This document shows, piece after piece, positions 1-12,548 of a DNA stretch of 64,000 bases (the first letter of the stretch is position 1; every line of letters starts with the position of its first letter). A program made the translations under genes and the position numbers. Below the pieces are notes generated by a model, which saw only the letters and a program-made list of their open reading frames with translations, was not told where the DNA came from and did not search any database. The stretch lies in NCBI RefSeq assembly GCF_947507565.1, contig NC_089190.1, positions 1,922,001-1,986,000 of the forward strand. Direction: 5' to 3'. Source of the DNA: Oscarella lobularis. Its lineage: Eukaryota; Porifera; Homoscleromorpha; Homosclerophorida; Oscarellidae.

Positions 1-750
1 AATGTATTAAAAAACCGGTGAACCAAAGCCTGGTACTGGCACGGACTGCCTTTTGGAAGAACTTTTCTCTGTTCAGGCACTACAGATGAACTTTCAGACA
101 CATTCAAGGCTGAACTTGATACAATTTCAACTTCCACGCATTGCCCATACAAATCAACGACGGCCCAGCAATTCTGACTCCGCAACTCCGTCTCTACCTT
201 GCCCTGATTCTTCCCGTTAATATAAAAATACAAGGCTCGATCCTTGATTTCCACGCCCACGCGCCCGTCCACTTCCACGCTTTTCAAACTGACGCTAGAA
301 TAGTTCTCCTGCCTAAAATACATAAAATTGTTATCCGGGCGTTCCCTTGCATGATACATGTAGCGCAATTATTAATTAAATAATCGCGCGAGTGGCCACC
401 TCGAACCACGCCCACCCCAACAACCACGTTTTCCGCCTTCCGTACTGAGTTCTCGCGTCGACGATGACGTCGCGATCCGACAGTATCACTGTGCCGCCTT
501 TGAGAGCCGCCGAACTGTTCGCTATCGCCGCGCTCTCCGGCGAGCGCGACGTGACGCCAATTCGAATCGATCCCGACCAGGCGGCGACTTTGCGACGAAT
601 TCGAACCTCGAAACGGCCTTTCAGGGGCTGTTTTGAGAAGACGATGCCTTTGTCGAAGCTCGACTCTGGTGCCTTGCGCTCGGCGACGCGACCGCCGTTT
701 GTTATCGCCGCCTGAGCTCCGCAGACTTCGTGGAATTGCACGTCAGCCAT
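1..750 (-). CDS. Condensed NEURL4-like protein (one NHR domain joined to NEURL4 C-terminal module), partial at window edge
   Basis: The start ATG is at 750-748, and the first exon is nearly identical to the first NHR (Neuralized homology repeat) exon of the complete NEURL4 gene at 6864. It keeps the same opening MAD, the [18 protein letters not shown] segment and the [16 protein letters not shown] core. A second exon (about 325 to 1) finishes the NHR with LYFYINGKNQGK and [15 protein letters not shown]. Instead of splicing into NHR2 it then reads without a break into [16 protein letters not shown]. In the complete gene that motif lies just after NHR6 ([16 protein letters not shown]). The copy therefore appears to have lost NHR2-NHR6 and kept NHR1 plus the C-terminal module, which continues past base 1. 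NEURL4 is known as a scaffold/adaptor linked to HERC2, centrosomes and Notch trafficking; the function of a one-NHR form is unknown. The reading frame is open in the part visible. Confidence 0.85.
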
Positions 751-913
751 AGATGTCGGCACGTGATACGAAGCGCGCCCGGATAAAAATTGACGTAGGG
801 AAAAAGGCTAAAACCTAATTATAATTTGCCTACGGATCCCCCCTCTCGCTCGGGTTCCGCTTTCCACCCCCGTTGCATGAGTAATTTTTTTGAGCACAAA
901 TTTGATTTTGATG

Positions 914-3900
914 TCATGTCTGTTCTTCTAGTTTTACAAGAATGCCGCTGAAATGGGTCGCGCCGCGTTCGACTGTCGACCATTCGATTTTCTCGTCGGG
1001 AATGCGTGCGTCGATGTTTTTGACTGCCATCGTCGATTTTCCGACCTTGTAACTGCCCGCGCAAATCCAGACTTGAAAAGCGACGCGAACCCAATACTTT
1101 TTCCCCGTTGGCTGGTCAACGTACCTAGAGGGGAGACATAAAAACGTCATTATGCATTGTCTTAGTATTAATACTCTTTTTTTCTGGCGTATGCTTCGAG
1201 TCCGGCGTATTTAATTGTCGGAGATAGAAAAATTTGCTTTGTATCAAAATCCTGCGGTTTCCATTTATCGTTATAGTGACCTTTGCCTTCGGATATTTGC
1301 TTTCCTCCCAGAGCAACGTCGCCTTCAATAGGGCAATAGCTAAACCGCTCCCTACTTATTCTATTTTTTATTACCTGGAAAAAGTAATTGACCAGTGTCG
1401 AGTATTGGCCTGATTTTATCAACTGCTGTGCCGTGATAGGCTCGGTGATGAGTGTCCCATACTTTGTTTGCTTCCGCAGATGGATTTAATCTAAACAAGA
1501 TCCTTAACTAACAATCCCAACTAAGATTGACGTATGGTTACTTGAGTCCCAGGCGACACCAACCAACTGGAATAGCATAAAGTGTGGGCGGACTGCCCCG
1601 GTTGTAATAGTCCAAATCGCCGCGTTCAGTGTGACACTGTATGCAGTAGCAACTGTCATACCTACTATCCATAAAATTTTCTACGCAGAAAAATATCTTT
1701 AAGATCTTATTACCGCAATGTCTTTCTCTCATACCTGGCATGGCCAATGTGTTAAAAAACCGGCGAACCAAAGCCTGATACTGGCATGGACTGCCCGGGA
1801 GTTTTAGAGGAACTCTTCTCTGCTCAGACTTCACAGACAAAGTCAAACTTCCGAACGCATCTGACACTGGCGAAATCTGTCCCGCCGTCAAAGAATCAAC
1901 GCTCCGATGCCCATCCCAATCGGGTCCGGGAGCTTGAATGGTAACGGACTCGACTTTGCCGTACACGTCGACGACGACATAGCGTGGCGACGGCACGTCG
2001 CGAGCGGCGACACCCTGATCTCGTCCGTCGACGAAAAGATGAAGTTCGTTGCCGTTGAGACAGGCCACGCCCACAAGAGAATCAAGCGGAAGATCGTCGA
2101 GGTTGCTACAGTAACCCTCTTTGATCTGCGCAGAATCGACTCGAAATATAGAGGAAAAGCACCGGACGCATAAACGTACCTTTTTGCCGTCGCGAAAGAC
2201 GGAGGTCGAGTTGACGACTATCGATCGCGATTTGAGACTCGTCGCCGTTTGAGGCAGATCGCGCTTGAGCGCGTCGGGACTTAGGGACGTGACGCCAATC
2301 ATAACCGATCCCGACCATCTGGTATTGACGCGATCGAGTCGAACCTTGGGAGAGCATGTAGAAAGTAAGACACGTGCACTGGGTGACACAGGGGCGGAGC
2401 CAACGCCAAAGGACCGTCTGGTCCCTCGTACCTGAAATACTTGGTTATTCGGCAGGGGAGTCTCGCTTAGGACGACGCCGAAGTTGTAGCTCGACGTTCG
2501 CACTGCCGTGCGATTGTCGTTGGCGAGCTCGACGTACTTGCCACGCGCCGCGGCGCTAAATCGAAAGCCGACGCCGCTCCTAAAACAGAAAGGACGCTCA
2601 CCTTGGGGGAGTCGGAAGAAAAAAATTTTCATAACAAACACGGGGGTACTGTACCTCGATGGCGTTGTCGCCGCCCCATCCGGCAGCGACGACGACGACG
2701 GCGACGACGGCGACGGCAACGACGCGATCTAGCCAAAATAATGGAATCAATAAACAGGAAATCGCGTATATCGGCCTTCCGCTAGGGATCAGGAATAGCG
2801 GGTGTTTAGACGTTGGCTTTGTGCTCCGCCTCTCCTCCTGCACATTCCTCTAGCTCACCACGCAAATTTAGGCAAAAAACCGGTTAGACAGGTTTGGGCC
2901 CCACCCTCTGCAAGTCTGACGTCATTCAGACCGGAGGGGCAAGGAAGCGTACGTCCCAGTATTATCTTACATCCGCCCTTCCGCCGTCGCTTGCGGTCGT
3001 CGTGGGAACCACCACCGCCTTGACACGTTCCTCTGCAAAACACGAAACAGAGAGGGAAATCCCCGTGACTATCAAACATTAGGAAATTTGTGTTTTTAAT
3101 TAAGTTAGTGTTATCCCGTATGTAGCAATAAAAAACAAACCCTATATAGAGAACGTCGTCTTTCTTACTTTTCTTGCTCGTTATGATAACCTCTTCCGTT
3201 TGTCCGTACAAGTCGACAACAGCGAACAAGGGCTAAAAAATATTAGAGATAATAGAGCCCACGTGACACTTATCTCCTTACAACGCGAGGTAAATCTCTC
3301 GCAGCGACGCCCTGGTCTTTACCGTTGACGTACACGTGCATCGTATTGTCGACGTAAAAAGCGACGCCAACCCGATCTTTTTCCTACGACAACGTTATAT
3401 AGCCCCCCATTCCCTTTTCTCACGAATCTTCAACCTTGAGCGTGTCGAGCGATTTTCCGTAGCCGTCCTGATGCGTCGTTCCGTTGTGGAGCACCGTTGA
3501 CCCGGACACGGCCCACGTGCCGCGCGACAGCGCCGTGCACGTGTCGGGAAAGGAGGAACGGTGGAGATGGTCCGGCTTTTGGGTCGTTAATCCGATTTCG
3601 ATTGAGCCAGACCAACGCTTTGCCATGCGTAAGATGGAGACCTAGAATTAAGATTATTATTAATAATGGAGACGATATGATGCGATTTTACCTCGAAAAT
3701 TTCGTCCGCTTGCAGTGGTTCGCTGCTCAGGACGACGCCGTTGTTGAAGCTCGACGTTCTACGCGCCGATCGGCGTCCGTCTTTCAGTTCCACGTGCCGG
3801 CCGTGGTATTCGTGAAAACAGTGAAGCCCTTCCAAACCTCGAAAAAAATATGAGATTTAATATATATATGAGATTTTTTTCGCTGTGCCGCCGACTTTTC

Positions 3901-6864
3901 ACTCTGTTGCTATCCAAGCTGCGACTTCGCGACGACGGCAGGTTCTCCGTCTTGTCGACGACCTCCACTTCCGCACATTGTCCATACACATCAACAACGC
4001 CATACACCCCTAAAAAAATAAGAGACGAAGAATAAAGACTATATAGGTGTCCTATCTCAGTAATAAGAACTGTTTCTTACCGGCTGGCACTTTGCGAGCG
4101 GCGACTCCCTTATCGTCCCCGTTCCAATAAAAGTGGAGATTCCCGTTCGCCTTTCGCATGACCCCAATCCGTCCGCCCTCTTGAAACTGATCGAGATTGA
4201 TCGGATAGTCGCGACGCAACGCGCTGCCGTCCTTCATCACCGACGCACCGGACAGCATCCACGTGCCGTGATCGACGCTCGTCATCGTATCGGGAAACGC
4301 CAATTCGTTCGGTCGAATCGTCGTCACGCCGATTTCCGCCGAGCCGGACCAACGCGTCACTCGTTTCAACATCTTCACTTCGAACAATTCGCCGTCGCGC
4401 AACGGACGCGACGTCAAGCCGACGGCGTTGTTGAACTCCGACGTCGGCGTCGCTCGACTCGCCCGTCGCCCGTCGGGCGGCACGCGCAAATTTTCGCCGC
4501 AGAGACGATGGAACCGCAACGGTGCGTCGAAAGAATAGCCCAGATCGTCGTCGTCGTCGTCGTCGTCGTCGACATCGACTCGTGCCGCCGCCGCCACGTC
4601 GTCATCGTCGTCGTCACTGTCTTCGATAGTTCGAAATTCTTGGCGGAGCAAATACGATATTTATTAAATAATTTCTTCTGTTTTCTTTATTACCTTCGGT
4701 TTCTGACGTTATGCTGACTTGAACGCACTTGCCGTACATGTCGACGAATCCGTACACTGTGCGCGGTAGGCCGCTCGCCGCCACGCCCTGGTCTCGACCG
4801 TTGATAAAGAAACGCAAGTCGCCCGAGCCGGTGCGCATCACGCCGACGCGATCTCCAACCTTATTAGTTGAGGAAAAAATCGTCAAAACACTATCGTACT
4901 AGGTTGCAACTATTTAAGGCTTAACATCACACTCCTATATAGGCTTTTTAGATGAATAATAGGCGAGGGTTGTAATAAAATAAACAGATCGTCGCGCGCT
5001 TATTTTCCTCTTCCCCACTTACACTCAAATTATCGAGAGTTTCGCCGTAGTCGTCGGACAACAGAGTGCCGTCGTGTTGAATGCCGTCGCCGCTCATAAT
5101 CCACGTTCCCGTGCGCATGTTCGTCATCGTCGACGGAAAATCGAAACTATCGGGCGCGTGAGTCGTGACGCCGACTTCGATGGAACCGGCCCATTTTTCG
5201 CTGACTCGATCGACGATCACCTCGAAAATTTCGTCGCCCCGCAACGCGCGATTCGTCAAAACGACGCCGTAATTGAACTCCTCGGAGGACCTGAAAGATT
5301 AATATTATAAATTATTGATCTCACGTAGTACGTGTACTAGTTACTTTAAACGTTGCGCCATCTTGCCGTCGTTCAGCACGCGCGCCAGTTTGCTGCCACG
5401 CGGGTAAAAGCGAACGGGATCAACGCTCAATTCGAGCGACGACGCTACAGAAAAGAAAAGAGAAACCCCGTCACTTACCACTCAAGTGCATTGAACTAAT
5501 AATAAGATTATTCTTACCTCCGACTGTTTTCGTTTCTTCCGCTGTGCCGGCGACGAATGTTCCCGTCGCTGACGTCAAGGCGATTCCGCACGTTCGTCCG
5601 TACAAATCGACGACGGCGTACGTGTCACGTGGAAGATTGCGAGCGGCCAATCCCTGATCGACTCCGTCGACGGTGAAATGCAAATTCCCGTTCGTTTTTC
5701 TCACAACGCCAATGCGCGATCCAACCTAAAATAAATAAATAAATAAATAAATAAATTTGTATTCCTACTTTAAGTGATTCTGCGTCGTGTTTCGTATAGG
5801 GCTTGTCGGATAGACGAACGCCGTCCTTCATGACGTCCTCGCCGCCCAACATCCACGTGCCAGACTGTAGATTCGTCATCGTTCCGGGAAACGACATTTT
5901 GTCTGGTCGATGCGTCGTCATGCCGACTTCCACGGCGCCGGACCACTTGGTAACCTGCTCCTCTATTACAATCTATATATATATATATATATGTAATTGA
6001 AGTGAGGTGGTTCTGTGCTCTGTTTCTACCTCAAAGAGTTCGTTGTCTAGGAGAGGTCGATTGCTCAGTATGACGGCGTTGTTGAATTCTTCTAGAGGAC
6101 GCTTTCGCTTTGCCTTTCTCCCGTCTGCTAATAATTCGATGAAACGGCCCGTTTTGGAATGAAACGTCAAACTGGCGGAATCTACATCAAACAGTAATTT
6201 GATAAATATTCGTAACCATTTTTTTATTTGCCTTCTTTTTTGGCTGAATTTGAATTTGATGCGATTTCGACTTCCACGCATTGCCCGTACAAATCGACGA
6301 CGGCCCAGCAATTTCGACCGCGCAACTCCGCCTTCGCCTTGCCCTGATTCTCCCCGTTAATATAAAAATACAAGGCACGATCCCTGATTTCCACGCCCAC
6401 GCGCCCGTCCACCTCCACGCTCTCCAGACTGACGCTAGAATAGTTTTCCTGTCTAAAAAAATTAAATTCACATTCGAGCGATTCGTAAAGTAACGCGATT
6501 TGGTGGATCTCCCCTCGAACCACGCCCACCCAACACAACCACGTTTTCCGCCTCTTTCGTACTGAGTTCTCCCGTCGACGATGACGTTGCGACCCGACAG
6601 TATCACTGCGCCGCCTTTGAGAGCCGTCGAGCTGTTCGGTATCGTCGCGCTCTCCGGCGAGCGCGACGTGACGCCAATTCGAATCGATCCCGACCAGGCG
6701 CCGACTTTGCGACGAATTCGGACCTCGAAACGGCCTTTCAGGGGCCGTTTTGAGAAGACAATGCCTTTGTCGAAGCTCGACTCGGGTGTCTTGCGCTCGG
6801 CGACGCGACCGCCGTTCGTTATCGCCGCCTGAGCTCCGCAAACGTCGTGGAACTGGTCAGCCAT
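914..6864 (-). CDS. NEURL4: NEURL4-like protein with six NHR domains and C-terminal Cys/His module
   Basis: This multi-exon gene begins with ATG at 6864-6862 ([10 protein letters not shown]) and stops at 914-916. Six Neuralized homology repeats can be read in order: NHR1 about 6840-6240, NHR2 6180-5520, NHR3 5450-4700, NHR4 4600-3920, NHR5 3850-3180 and NHR6 2570-1930. Each has the pattern FNN(A/G)V-LS, WSGSxxxGVTT, GTWxxSG, RIGV..NGxLHF..NGxDQGVAAR and VVDxYGQ. After NHR6 come [14 protein letters not shown], a Cys-rich CYCIQCH segment with [12 protein letters not shown], then [19 protein letters not shown] and a final exon with [12 protein letters not shown] and IEWSTVERG. Those C-terminal motifs are characteristic of NEURL4, a HERC2-associated cytoplasmic/centrosomal scaffold. 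NHR4 is preceded by an acidic run of nine Asp codons (about 4547-4573). The intron between NHR1 and NHR2 (6182-6231) appears to use a GC donor. The six-NHR count matches vertebrate NEURL4. Exact exon edges of the last exons are uncertain. Confidence 0.93.
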
Positions 6865-7048
6865 CGACACGTGCCACGTGATACGAAGCGCCCCGGATAC
6901 ATTTGACGGCGGGGAATTTGAAAAGCCTCTAGAAGGCGCTGTTTTCGGTCTTCAAACCAGTAAAGAAGTTGCAAACTCTATTCTAACGTACGCCTCTAAG
7001 CGCGCACGGCAGCACGTTGTGCAAATATAAGAGAAAAGGCTCCTTTAC
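6865..7048. promoter_or_regulatory. Probable NEURL4 5' flank with two CACGTG boxes
   Basis: The 184 bp between the NEURL4 start and the CMAH stop must hold the NEURL4 promoter. Two CACGTG boxes lie at 6868-6873 and 6875-6880. The stretch CACGTGATACGAAGCGC and the following CCCGGATA..TTTGACG recur upstream of the condensed copy at 760-795, which indicates that the duplication included the promoter. No TATA box is evident. Confidence 0.4.
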
Positions 7049-9427
7049 CTAGACGTCTTTCGGAAGCATAAATTCGGGAGTCTGGGGCTCGCTGGTTGCT
7101 CCTTTAATCTTTTCCTCTGACCAGCCTTTACTTGCTAGAAAGCCCTTCCAGTCCGGTGGAGTCTCCGGAAGCAAGTTTTGCATGTGCGTCCAAAATCTTC
7201 AAAAAAACTCACTCGCTCTCACAAACTGAACTGTGATGATTATCTTACTTGAAATGATAAACGTCTGGTTTTCGTACCAATCTGCACTGAAATCCGTAAG
7301 TCAGATTATCCCACAGATAACCAAATTTCATGATTTCGCGAAACACTCCAATCCTCGCTTTCATCTAAAATAATTTCGACATAGAGCCGATGTACCCATA
7401 ACGATACCTCCAAAAAGTAGTGCTCTCGAAGAGGTCGTTCCTCTGGATAGGAAAGATCAAGAAAATCTACCACGACTGAGCGTCCGTTTGGAATTGACTC
7501 AAACTCCTCTCCCGTCTCAATAACCTAGCGTAGGCAATAAAAAACGTTGCCTCAACAAAAAATGCAAGACGCGTAACAACTCATACCTTCAGAACGAGAT
7601 TGTAGCCTTTGAAGCCAGTCCAGTCAAAATAGAAACGAAGCGAGTCGTCATACTGAAACGGTGCAAAATTGATAGAGCGATCGATCCACGTCGTGTACTT
7701 TTCAAAGTCCCAACTACACGAACAAAAGCGTGATTATATTCAGTTAGCTTGGAAGTAATTGATTGGTTCTCGGCCAAAACTATGTACGTACTCGTCAACG
7801 GCAACTTTTGATCCCGGTGGAGCTTCGGTTATTCTCATCCTATTAATTATTAACTAAATCATTGACGTTGCCTTGCTGGCTTACGTTGCCAAGTCAACAA
7901 ATTCGCCTGGCTTCGGCGTCCACGTCTTGACGGCGTGACCCACGTACTTATCAATGAGCGAATTGACAATGGCCGGATCGTTTTTCAAGTTCAGTTCTCG
8001 GATATAGCTAAAGAACAACAACAAAACGAAATGAGAACCCAACCAAAATGTTTTTCTGGACTAATTGCCTGTCCGAAGGATGCGCTTCTGTAAAGTATCC
8101 AGCAAAAGGAAGATAGAGCTTTGGTTTGATCTTTCGTGCCATTGCCACCCTGTAGTTCAAGATTTTCTTTCGTTCCATTTTAATGTAGTCCATTTTGAAC
8201 TTTTCTAAACAAGAACAGACACTGAACCGCCACCGCAAGGATACTAAACGCATTGATGCAGTGCTTACCTGAATAGCGACCGCCCATAAAGGAGACAGGA
8301 TACGACGTCGCGCCACCTAAAAAAAAACACGAAACCATTCAGGCAGAAAGCCTTAGAAAAAATGCTAATCAAATAAAACCACGGAAACGGACGCGAAGAC
8401 TGCATATTCATTCGTAAAACGGTTGGGGCCGGATCGAGGACAGCATACCAGCAAAGTCGCCCATCATGAGATCGACGTCGCGAGGCAAATGACCGTAATT
8501 GGGCTTGGAACAGTCGACGGCATTGAAAATGATGTGACCCTTATAGTCGATAAGCAGACACGTGTCCATCTCGCGATGAACCCCATCGGGCAGAATCATG
8601 AACCGCAAATCGTCATTCACCACATGCCACGAGCCCAACTCGAGCACCGTGACATTGTTCATGTGGACGCCGTAGTGACGTTGACGCGAGAAGACGGGCA
8701 TGACGAGCTCGCCGACAAAGATCGGCACGTCGGGATTTCGCTCGGCGACGAGTTTCAGCGTCGGATAGCTGAGATGATCCGAGTGCAAATGACTTATGTA
8801 AATGAGATCAGCGTGAGTAAGCTCATCAAGCCAGCCTGGCGGTGGTTCGTGGAGGAGCCACCAGCCGCGAGCGAATGCCGGGCCGACGAGCCAAGGATCG
8901 GTGAAAAAGGTCACGCCGCCGAATTTCATTTTGACGCAAGCGTGAGTGAAATAAGTGACGGTGACTTCGCCGCGTTCGATCACGCGGCGCGGTCGTGCAT
9001 CGACTTCCCACGGCTGCTTTGGAATAATGACTTCATAGATAGATAAGCCGCCTTCAGCCGTCGCTTCGACAACCAATTCCTCTTGGGAAAACACCTCCGG
9101 CGGATTAACGTACTCCATTGTGCTCGCGTCTAACTTCCAGTTGTGTTTCGTGCATTGGACGATGCTCGGACAGTTTGACGGCACGGGATTCTCGACGTCG
9201 ACGTCGGCACGAACGAATGTTCCCTCTTGATGATAGCACACGTTGCGACACGCGCGAAAACGCAAACTGTCGCCGTAGTCGTTTTCCCACGGCTCGTCGA
9301 TTTGTTCTGAGCTCTTGAATAGGATGATGCTCTCCTTGTTGAGAGCTTTGATCGTGACGCCCGGCTTCAGCGCGTCGACCTCGGCCGAGTTCAGCCTGGC
9401 GACGAGACGACGCTCTTCCATGCTCAT
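7049..9427 (-). CDS. CMAH: CMP-N-acetylneuraminate hydroxylase (CMP-Neu5Ac monooxygenase)
   Basis: The large first exon (9427 to about 8411) opens with MSMEERR. Residues about 55-100 carry a Rieske iron-sulfur site (Cys64-x-His66 within RNVCYHQEG and Cys92-x2-His95 in QCTKHNWKLD). Next come ARGWWLLHEPP and the metallo-beta-lactamase-fold motif SHLHSDHLSYP (HxHxDH at residues 213-218). Further minus-strand exons give KKILNYRVAMARKIKP, PFAGYFTEAHPSD, a WDFEKY-like segment, HHLFW-like residues and a final LLPETPPDWKGFL; the stop is at 7051-7049. The order and spacing match vertebrate CMAH, which converts CMP-Neu5Ac to CMP-Neu5Gc in the cytosol using cytochrome b5 electrons. Both metal sites look intact, so the enzyme is probably active. 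CMAH is known mainly from deuterostomes, so the host matters for interpretation. Confidence 0.93.
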
Positions 9428-9775
9428 ACTCTCGGAAATGACCGAATCAGGGAGTGTGGGCTCATTTTCACCGACCTTAATTAGTTAACACAATCATGAA
9501 AGGAATGTCACACGCCATCCTTACCCCAGTTTACCGTCAGACGTCAGCGTTTGTTTTGAAGGAATCCAAGGAAGGCTCAGTGATTGCATATGCATAGACC
9601 AAGGACGTCAGCAATCTGTTTGGTATGCACTCATAAACAAGCATCGAGTCAATATCAACAAGATTAAAATTTCATTAACTAGATGCAGCTTTAATACTAA
9701 TCAATCAATAATAATCATAACAAATGCGTGTTCAAAAGCAAAGCGCGATAAGTAAATAATTAATAAAAGCAATTT
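9428..9775. other. Intergenic stretch between CMAH start and ABCG stop
   Basis: This AT-rich stretch of about 350 bp lies upstream of CMAH and downstream of the ABC transporter. It should contain the CMAH promoter and the transporter's 3' UTR and poly(A) site. No ORF, repeat or clear motif is visible. Confidence 0.4.
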
Positions 9776-12548
9776 CTAAGACGGCTTTTCAAAAAATCGT
9801 AGTACAAGGTACGTGGCAGTTCTTAGTATGACTGCGAGAACTATGAGACCGAGAATACACTGCCACGTGAGAAGGGTTATGTTAAAGTCTTTCAAAATGT
9901 CCGCGCCTTGAATTAGAAAGTCCGAGCCGTTTTGCGCCACGATGGACGTCACGTTCTCGCACACGTCATAAGCAGACACGACGGGATCACATCTTTAATT
10001 AATTGCTAATATGCTAATAAATAATTTTAATATCTCGCTACCTGAATGATTGACTTCCCGGGCCAAACTCCGCGTTGAGAAGAGCGCTGAAGCAGAACAG
10101 AATCGGCGACAGATAGGAAACCCACGTGATCCACGACGGAAGATGAACAACGTAAAATCCGCCGAGAAGCATAGCGGTCAGCAGAGTCACGCTAGACACT
10201 GTTATCAATTGCTTGGCGTTTTTAACAAACGAACCAACGAAGAGACCCATAGACTACAAAAGAAAAGACTCTTAAAAATTTTTTAAATAATTTTCTAATT
10301 CGTACCTGCGCTGCTATGGCATTGAGCCACAGGATGAGCAGAGACGTAATAAATTCGGGACCAGCGCGCATGCCGGCCATCCAATAGGTGACAATCCAAT
10401 AAAGAAGCGGATAAATAATAATTAGAGGCATTTCACTAAGACTCTAGGAAAACAGCGGCTCTCAGCACACAGCACATTTTTTTTCGTCTACGCTACCGAC
10501 TTTAGAGAGGAAATAAGCGGAAAGACGATACGATCCCGCGGCTCTTTCTTTGAGCACAATTGCCCTTTCTTGTCCCACTATAAGAATAGGTTACGATAGA
10601 GTGAGTCTATAGATCTTGTATACTGACATGCTAGAGCCGCCGGAAACATGCTGTTGAAGCACCAGTAAACAGTAGGAAAGAAAAACTACAGTAGAAGAAG
10701 AAGATATAATGACTGGAATTCAAATTCTGATTTTCTCTTACAAAACCGTATTTATCTCGAATGTTCTTCTCTTCTCTCTCCGTTCGAAACCACACGATTC
10801 CAACCACAAAGGCCATGAGCAAATTCTATAAATATAAATTCGTCCTTTTTTGACTCCACCCTAAGTCATCTAACCTGAATCAGATATAAACGACTAAGTA
10901 TTTCGGGTCGACTTTGATGAAAGGACCGCCGAAGGAGAACGCGGAACTGAGTCCAAAATGACGTAGGAAATTTGCTATAATCATTTTCCTCGTAGACGTC
11001 TACGGTGTCAACTTTTTCCCTTCCAACGGTCCCGTTTTCCACTAGGACGGACATGGGATAGCCGCCCAAGTCGACGGCACGGCTCAGGCTAGCACGCTTG
11101 GGAGCCATGGCAACGTGAACGTGATTGGGTTCGGATTCTTCAGGGATGCTTCTTAAGGGTTTTTCTAGCGGCGGATTTTGTAGTGCCGATAAAAAGTGCG
11201 AGCCTCTGATACGTAGTTTTGTCTCACATGTTTTTTTTGAGAATGTGCAAGTTGGCTTACCTTTCTTTGAATGATTGTTTTATGTGCCGTTTCTGTTCAT
11301 CGCTTCCCGTGACGAGTTCAACTAAAAATTACTCTAAATAAAAGGGGTAGCGCCGTTCATAGACATCCACGTACGTATGAAATCAGCTGGATTGTAGTAT
11401 CCACGACAGGGGTATCCAACGTAGTCAAAATATTCAATAACGCAATTAGCAGGACCAATATACGCAACCTTGAAAAAACAAATTATAAATTAGTACTGAT
11501 AATAATTGAAATCTCACCTCTCCTTCGCACAAAAGTAACAACTTGTCAAACTCATTGTAGCACTGCGTATTGGGCTGATGTATGGTTGCAACGACAGTCT
11601 TCCCCTCTTCCGTAGCCAAATGCTTGACGGTTCGAAGTAGACTTTGAGCTGAGCTCGAGTCGAGGCCTGACGTTGGCTCATCCAGCATCAAGATCGCTGG
11701 ATCAGTCAAAAGTTCGCCGGCTATGCTAGCCCGCTTCTTTTCACCTAGAGATTACATAATATTATTTATTCTAAGGAATTAATAGTTTAGGTGTACCTCC
11801 TGACAGGCCAGTGACAAACATATTTCCAAATACTAGTGAAAATGAGGTTTGATAGAATTTCGAGAAACAAGTAGTCCTTACTTGTATTTTCGCAGTGTTT
11901 AATTTTCAGTGCCTCCATAGCGTGATCTACCTGAAATAACAAATAAATTAAATCTTAGGACATTCTTAAATAAAATCACCATCATGAGCTTTTCCTTCGT
12001 ACTCATCGACGACGGAAGTCGAAGGAGAGCCGAGTACTGCAACACATCAATCCCTCGTGACGTCAATAAAGCGGAAGCTCTTTCCCTTACGGTCAATGAT
12101 TGCTTCAGAGTCAGGTAAGTGAAGTAGACGTCGGTCTGGAGAACGTAGGATATCTGACGTTTGAGTCTCTTGCTCAGGGGCTGTCCATTCATTTCAACGT
12201 GGCCTTTCATCGTGTAGGATTTTTTCAAACGACCCGAGAGAACATTAAGAAGAGTCGTCTTGCCAGCACCTTTGCAATTCAAATGAAGTACGTTATGAAA
12301 TGATGTGTGAAGGGAAGGAGATCCCAAGGAGCAAGCTCTCGCTCTATCTTACCGCTCGGTCCCATCACTGCCATCATTTCGCCCCGTTCGACGCCGCCTG
12401 ATATCGTTTTGAGAATGTCCTTGTCTCCTGCTCGCACGTGGACGTCTCGAAACGCGAGCGAGACGCCGCGACGCGCCACAGTCGCCGAGACGGCGTTTAC
12501 GGACACGCGATGTGGCGACGAGACGGACTGGTTGGCGTTCGCCGTCAT
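9776..12548 (-). CDS. ABCG-family half-transporter
   Basis: The exons read as one nucleotide-binding domain followed by one transmembrane domain, the reverse order typical of ABCG/White half-transporters. The Walker A motif GPSGAGKTT is split across an intron (12350/12270). The signature LSGGEKKRAS spans another intron near 11800/11745. The Walker B region with D-loop reads [14 protein letters not shown] (about 11690). The H-loop is VATIHQPN. The membrane part starts with [15 protein letters not shown] and continues through about six hydrophobic segments, including [10 protein letters not shown] and [17 protein letters not shown], to a stop at 9776. A Cys-containing extracellular loop ([15 protein letters not shown]) precedes the last helix, as in ABCG2-type proteins. 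Such proteins dimerise to export lipids, sterols or xenobiotics; the substrate cannot be told here. I chose the ATG at 12548. An in-frame ATG at 12617 would add a poor-looking leader. Confidence 0.9.

Noticed and set aside
8423-9046. Long plus-strand ORF opposite CMAH exon 1
   Set aside because: Shadow of the strongly coding minus strand; no recognisable domain.
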